DNA of 9,839 bases from Caryophanales bacterium UBA5732 (GTDB lineage Bacteria; Bacillota_I; Bacilli_A; Izemoplasmatales; Hujiaoplasmataceae): assembly GCA_002419445.1 (NCBI GenBank), contig DIGC01000093.1, positions 1 through 9,839 of the forward strand. Reading direction: 5' to 3'. The notes beneath the pieces are model-generated. The model was not told where the DNA came from and made no database searches. It saw only the letters and a list, made by a program, of their open reading frames with translations. Positions 7,279-9,839 of the stretch are shown here, piece after piece; the first letter of the stretch is position 1, and every line of letters starts with the position of its first letter. A program made the position numbers and the translations under genes.

Positions 7279-8121
7279 TTAATTAAGACTTTCAATAAAT
7301 TCTCTTAACAAATTAAGAGAAACTTCCTTTCGGTAATTCTTATTTGATCTTTGGTCATTAATTGGTTTAATTAAAGGCTCATACCAATTTAAAATTTCTT
7401 CTACTTGGTTTTTTAATTGAGATACAGTCTTGCCAATTATCTTTAATTCAAGACCAGGACTTCTAACTACATAAATATTAACCGCACCAAAAGCTACGCG
7501 GAAATCAATTATTCTGCCTAATTCTACAAGATACGCCCCTGAAAAAGATAATTTAGATATCGCGTCAGATAATCTAGGGCCAACTTTTTTAAAATACGCA
7601 TGAGAAAATTTTAGTTTAGGAATGATAATTTTTGTTATCATTTCATTCTTTTCTAAATTTATTTTTCTTACTCCATAGATAAAGTCTTTAACAAACATTC
7701 TTCTTGTGTTGGTCAAAGATTTTAGTTCAACTTCAGCATCTAATAAATAAAGGCTAACTAAAGAATCTCCGGCTGGAGAGGCATTAGCGATATTACCGGC
7801 GAGGGTTGCAGTATGTCTAATCGCCGGTGAAGCCATTTCTAAAATGGTTTCACGCAACAATTTAGAAACACTTAAGTTTTCCATAATTGTTTCTAAGGTA
7901 GCTCCTGCACCAATATAAACAAATTGATTGTCTTCATAAATATTCTTTAGTTCTTCGATTTGACTAATATATAATACGTCACCTTTGTACCCAATTGGCA
8001 AGCTTGAATGAGTCCGGTTTTGAATTAACATATCAGTCCCGCCAGCTACTATTTTTAAATCATGAGTATTAAGCAATTCTAAACATTCAGACAAACTTTT
8101 TGGAATGAACGCTTCTACCAT
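7279..8121 (-). CDS. xdhB: Xanthine dehydrogenase FAD-binding subunit
   Basis: A 280-residue FAD subunit of a three-subunit molybdenum hydroxylase, passing electrons from the 2Fe-2S subunit to NAD+ or another acceptor. The FAD-binding signatures are AGGTDMLIQ at 26-34 and the segment MASPAIRHTATLAGNIANAS (96-115) followed by PAGD (116-119). The C-terminal domain of the CO-dehydrogenase flavoprotein type carries KKVGPRLSDAISK (178-190) and NDQRSNKNYR (255-264). The usual length is about 260-300 residues, so the protein is complete. No extra 4Fe-4S-binding Cys insert is visible. AGGTGA lies 6 bases before the ATG, and the start overlaps the end of the 2Fe-2S gene by 7 bp (ATGGTAG), indicating coupled translation of partners of one complex. 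Subunit type is certain. The purine substrate follows from the partner Mo subunit and the neighbouring adenine deaminase. Confidence 0.92.
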   Translation of the reverse strand: MVEAFIPKSLSECLELLNTHDLKIVAGGTDMLIQNRTHSSLPIGYKGDVLYISQIEELKNIYEDNQFVYIGAGATLETIMENLSVSKLLRETILEMASPAIRHTATLAGNIANASPAGDSLVSLYLLDAEVELKSLTNTRRMFVKDFIYGVRKINLEKNEMITKIIIPKLKFSHAYFKKVGPRLSDAISKLSFSGAYLVELGRIIDFRVAFGAVNIYVVRSPGLELKIIGKTVSQLKNQVEEILNWYEPLIKPINDQRSNKNYRKEVSLNLLREFIESLN

Positions 8122-8588
8122 ATGCCTTCACCTGCCTTAGCCGCTTCTTTAACCGCTTCGACAATTAAATTATAACCGGTGCAACGACATAGGTTTCCGG
8201 AAAGACCAATCTTAATTTCATAATCGGTAGGATGAGGATTTTTATTCAATAAACTCTCAGTCGCGATTATCATTCCCGGAGTACAAAACCCGCACTGAAC
8301 TCCACCCATTTTCGCAAAAGCATCCTTGATTACTTCATACCTTTTCGTCTTGGAAAAGCCCTCGATTGTCACAATTTCCTGATCGATAACATTAGCCAAA
8401 GGCGTACAACACGAATTGACAATCTCATGATTTAAAAGTACAGCACAAGCGCCGCATTCACCTTCTCCGCAACCTTCTTTAGGTCCGGTCAAATTAAAAT
8501 CTTCTCTTAATAAATCTAAGAGTCTACGGTTAGGATCGGTAGTAATTTCTACGATTTGATCATTTAATTTAAAATTAATTTTCATCAT
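8115..8588 (-). CDS. xdhC: Xanthine dehydrogenase 2Fe-2S subunit
   Basis: A 157-residue small subunit with two 2Fe-2S clusters, which carries electrons from the molybdenum centre to FAD. The plant-ferredoxin-like N-terminal cluster uses C40, C45, C48 and C60 (GCGEGECGACAV). The second, helical domain uses C99 and C102 (QCGFCTPGM) and C134 and C136 (GNLCRCTGY). All eight cysteines are present and the length is normal for the family (150-170). The start chosen is the first of two tandem ATGs (8588), with GGAG 10 bases upstream at 8602-8599. It overlaps the end of the Mo-subunit gene by 14 bp, while its own end overlaps xdhB by 7 bp. Symbols follow E. coli usage, where XdhC is the Fe-S subunit; in some species xdhC instead denotes a maturation factor, which this is not. 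Confidence 0.94.
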   Translation of the reverse strand: MMKINFKLNDQIVEITTDPNRRLLDLLREDFNLTGPKEGCGEGECGACAVLLNHEIVNSCCTPLANVIDQEIVTIEGFSKTKRYEVIKDAFAKMGGVQCGFCTPGMIIATESLLNKNPHPTDYEIKIGLSGNLCRCTGYNLIVEAVKEAAKAGEGIW

Positions 8589-9839
8589 GTCTCATCAACT
8601 CCATTATGTATTCCGGCGTGACCGGAATCTTGAAAACTTTTCTTTTAATCGCTTGTTCAATGGCTTTCGCTACCGCGGGAGCTCCGCCAACGAGTGATAA
8701 TTCACCAACGCCTTTAGCGCCATAAGGCCCGTAAGCATATGGGTTATCAAAGAGATATGTCTCCATCGGACACATGTCCATAGCAGTAGGAATAATGTAA
8801 TCTGTCATATTCTTCTGCATGATTTTACCACCCTTATGATACATAACTTCTAAATATCCATAAGCTAGCCCCTGAGCTAAACCACCGTCCGCTTGACCAA
8901 TCACCATTCTTTCATCAATCGCTTTTCCAACATCGTAAACTGACCAAGTCTTTTTTATATTTACTTGATAAGTAAATTTATCAATTGAAACTTCTACTAC
9001 ATTGACTCCCCATGAATAAGCGGGATAAGCATCACCTCTAAAAGTTAAATCATCAAATTTTATGTATTCCGGTTGAACATATTGTTTTTCAACAACAAAA
9101 CTCGACTCATTCCATCTCTCTTTTACTTCCTTAGCCGCTCTAGCAACAATACCTCCGACAATCATCATCGTTCTTGAAGCCACAGTCGGACCAGAATCAG
9201 GCACAAAATCAGTATCTGGGTTATTGAAAATTACGTTTTCGATATCAATCTCTAGGATATGCGCAACTAATTTTCTAAAACTAGTTTTGACCCCCTGACC
9301 CATATCGACAGCCGCAATCAAAATATAGACTAAATCATTTTCTTTTTTTAGTTTCACTTTAGCTTTAATATGATTTTGTTCACCGGAGCCGGTAAAACCG
9401 CAACCATGGAAGAAAAAACTCATACCAATGCCTTTATAACTATCAGGTTTATCGTACTCTTTTCTTTTATTTAAGTAATCAGAGACTGCCATAGCTTTAT
9501 CGATCATTTGCGGCATTAAAATCGGATCTCTAAAAACTCCCATTGTTGAAGTATCATCACCTTGTTTTGCTAGATGCTTAATTCTAAATTCAAGCGGGTC
9601 TTTTCCTAATTCAAGTGCTATATGTTCAATAAACATTTCCACCGCAAAAAGCATTTGCGGGGCGCCAAAACCTCTAAACGCTCCATTAGGAACGGTATTA
9701 GTTCGGTAAACATCACCATAAACATCCAAATGTTTTACCGTATAAGCTCCACTAACCGCAATTAACGCTCTCGATAAAACAACGCTACTTAACCCGATTG
9801 TCGCTCCACCATCGATACCAACTTTCGCACTTAAAGCAT
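8575..9839 (-). CDS. xdhA: Xanthine dehydrogenase molybdenum-binding subunit, C-terminal 420 residues (5' end outside window)
   Basis: The frame is open to the right edge, so only the C-terminal part of a catalytic subunit usually of about 700-800 residues is seen. Numbering from the edge: R23 in LSRAL aligns with bovine XDH Arg880 in my manual alignment, a purine-contacting residue; TNTVPNGAFRGFGAPQ (46-61) holds the R55/F57 pair of the substrate pocket; MGQG (179-182) is the cofactor-binding loop; SGPTVASR is at 215-222; and E379 in GAKGVGE is the expected catalytic glutamate (Glu1261 in bovine numbering). These features support a purine hydroxylase oxidising hypoxanthine and xanthine at a molybdopterin centre. 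Because the start is not visible, it could also be the C-terminal half of a split Mo subunit, as in Eubacterium barkeri nicotinate dehydrogenase. Whether it is a selenium-dependent type cannot be read from this part. Confidence 0.9.
   Translation of the reverse strand, partial: ALSAKVGIDGGATIGLSSVVLSRALIAVSGAYTVKHLDVYGDVYRTNTVPNGAFRGFGAPQMLFAVEMFIEHIALELGKDPLEFRIKHLAKQGDDTSTMGVFRDPILMPQMIDKAMAVSDYLNKRKEYDKPDSYKGIGMSFFFHGCGFTGSGEQNHIKAKVKLKKENDLVYILIAAVDMGQGVKTSFRKLVAHILEIDIENVIFNNPDTDFVPDSGPTVASRTMMIVGGIVARAAKEVKERWNESSFVVEKQYVQPEYIKFDDLTFRGDAYPAYSWGVNVVEVSIDKFTYQVNIKKTWSVYDVGKAIDERMVIGQADGGLAQGLAYGYLEVMYHKGGKIMQKNMTDYIIPTAMDMCPMETYLFDNPYAYGPYGAKGVGELSLVGGAPAVAKAIEQAIKRKVFKIPVTPEYIMELMRHDEN

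Larger units (their letters stand above)
199..9839 (-). other. Putative single transcription unit for purine catabolism
   Basis: Nine co-oriented genes run from the right edge to the terminator at 166-197. Junctions in transcription order are: overlap of 14 bp, overlap of 7 bp, gap of 13 bp, gap of 3 bp, overlap of 8 bp, gap of 2 bp, gap of 9 bp and gap of 8 bp. No internal promoter or hairpin is apparent in these junctions, so the promoter and any regulator site should lie beyond 9839. That this is one operon is inferred from spacing only. Confidence 0.75.

Noticed and set aside
7266..7295. Upstream TTG start for adenine deaminase at 7295 (adds 10 residues)
   Set aside because: It has no Shine-Dalgarno and would overlap the FAD-subunit gene; GAGGTG at 7272-7277 and the family N-terminus point to the TTG at 7265.
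8575..9729. Mo-subunit gene starting at the TTG at 9729 as a separate 384-aa protein
   Set aside because: The same frame stays open to the right edge and encodes conserved XDH sequence (SRAL followed by GAYTV), so this TTG is an internal leucine codon.
1..9839. Mobile elements, CRISPR arrays, riboswitches, tRNA or long repeats
   Set aside because: I saw no repeat arrays, transposase or integrase motifs, att-like repeats or RNA gene signatures. Nearly all bases are coding with consistent composition, so there is no local sign of recent insertion.

Overview
The window is AT-rich (roughly one third G+C by eye), densely coding bacterial DNA. Trp is read from TGG, the standard code fits throughout, and Shine-Dalgarno sites of the GGAGG type precede most genes. 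This suggests a low-G+C anaerobic bacterium of Firmicutes or Mycoplasmatota (Tenericutes) type, but no taxonomic marker gene is present, so that is only inference.

Layout: a short plus-strand gene tail (3-167) of unrecognised function runs into a strong symmetric hairpin (166-197) that can terminate transcription from both sides. Everything else lies on the minus strand as one tightly packed unit, read from the right edge towards this hairpin. The order of transcription is: xanthine dehydrogenase Mo-binding subunit (5' end outside the window), its 2Fe-2S subunit, its FAD subunit, adenine deaminase, a threonine-synthase-like PLP enzyme, a second PLP enzyme of cysteine-synthase type with an unusual C-terminal tail, the M20 hydrolase YgeY, the knotted carbamoyltransferase YgeW, and the small 2H phosphoesterase ThpR. 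Neighbouring genes overlap or lie 13 bp apart or less. There is no gene-free stretch above 300 bp and no promoter visible inside the unit. I see no mobile element, tRNA, rRNA or CRISPR array.

How the genes work together: adenine deaminase makes hypoxanthine and the three-subunit molybdenum hydroxylase oxidises hypoxanthine to xanthine and urate. YgeY and YgeW belong to the conserved bacterial set linked to anaerobic breakdown of urate/xanthine (in E. coli, the xdhABC-ygeVWXYZ-yqeA region), where ring opening is thought to yield ureido- and diaminopropionate-type intermediates. The operon therefore looks like an anaerobic purine-catabolism operon. Its most distinctive feature is that the position expected for YgeX (2,3-diaminopropionate ammonia-lyase, a single fold-type II PLP enzyme) holds two different, overlapping fold-type II PLP genes, neither of which resembles YgeX. 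They may form a replacement or variant route for the C3 amino acid end of the pathway. Ring-opening genes (hyuA/ygeZ, ssnA, ygfK), carbamate kinase and purine transporters are not in the window.
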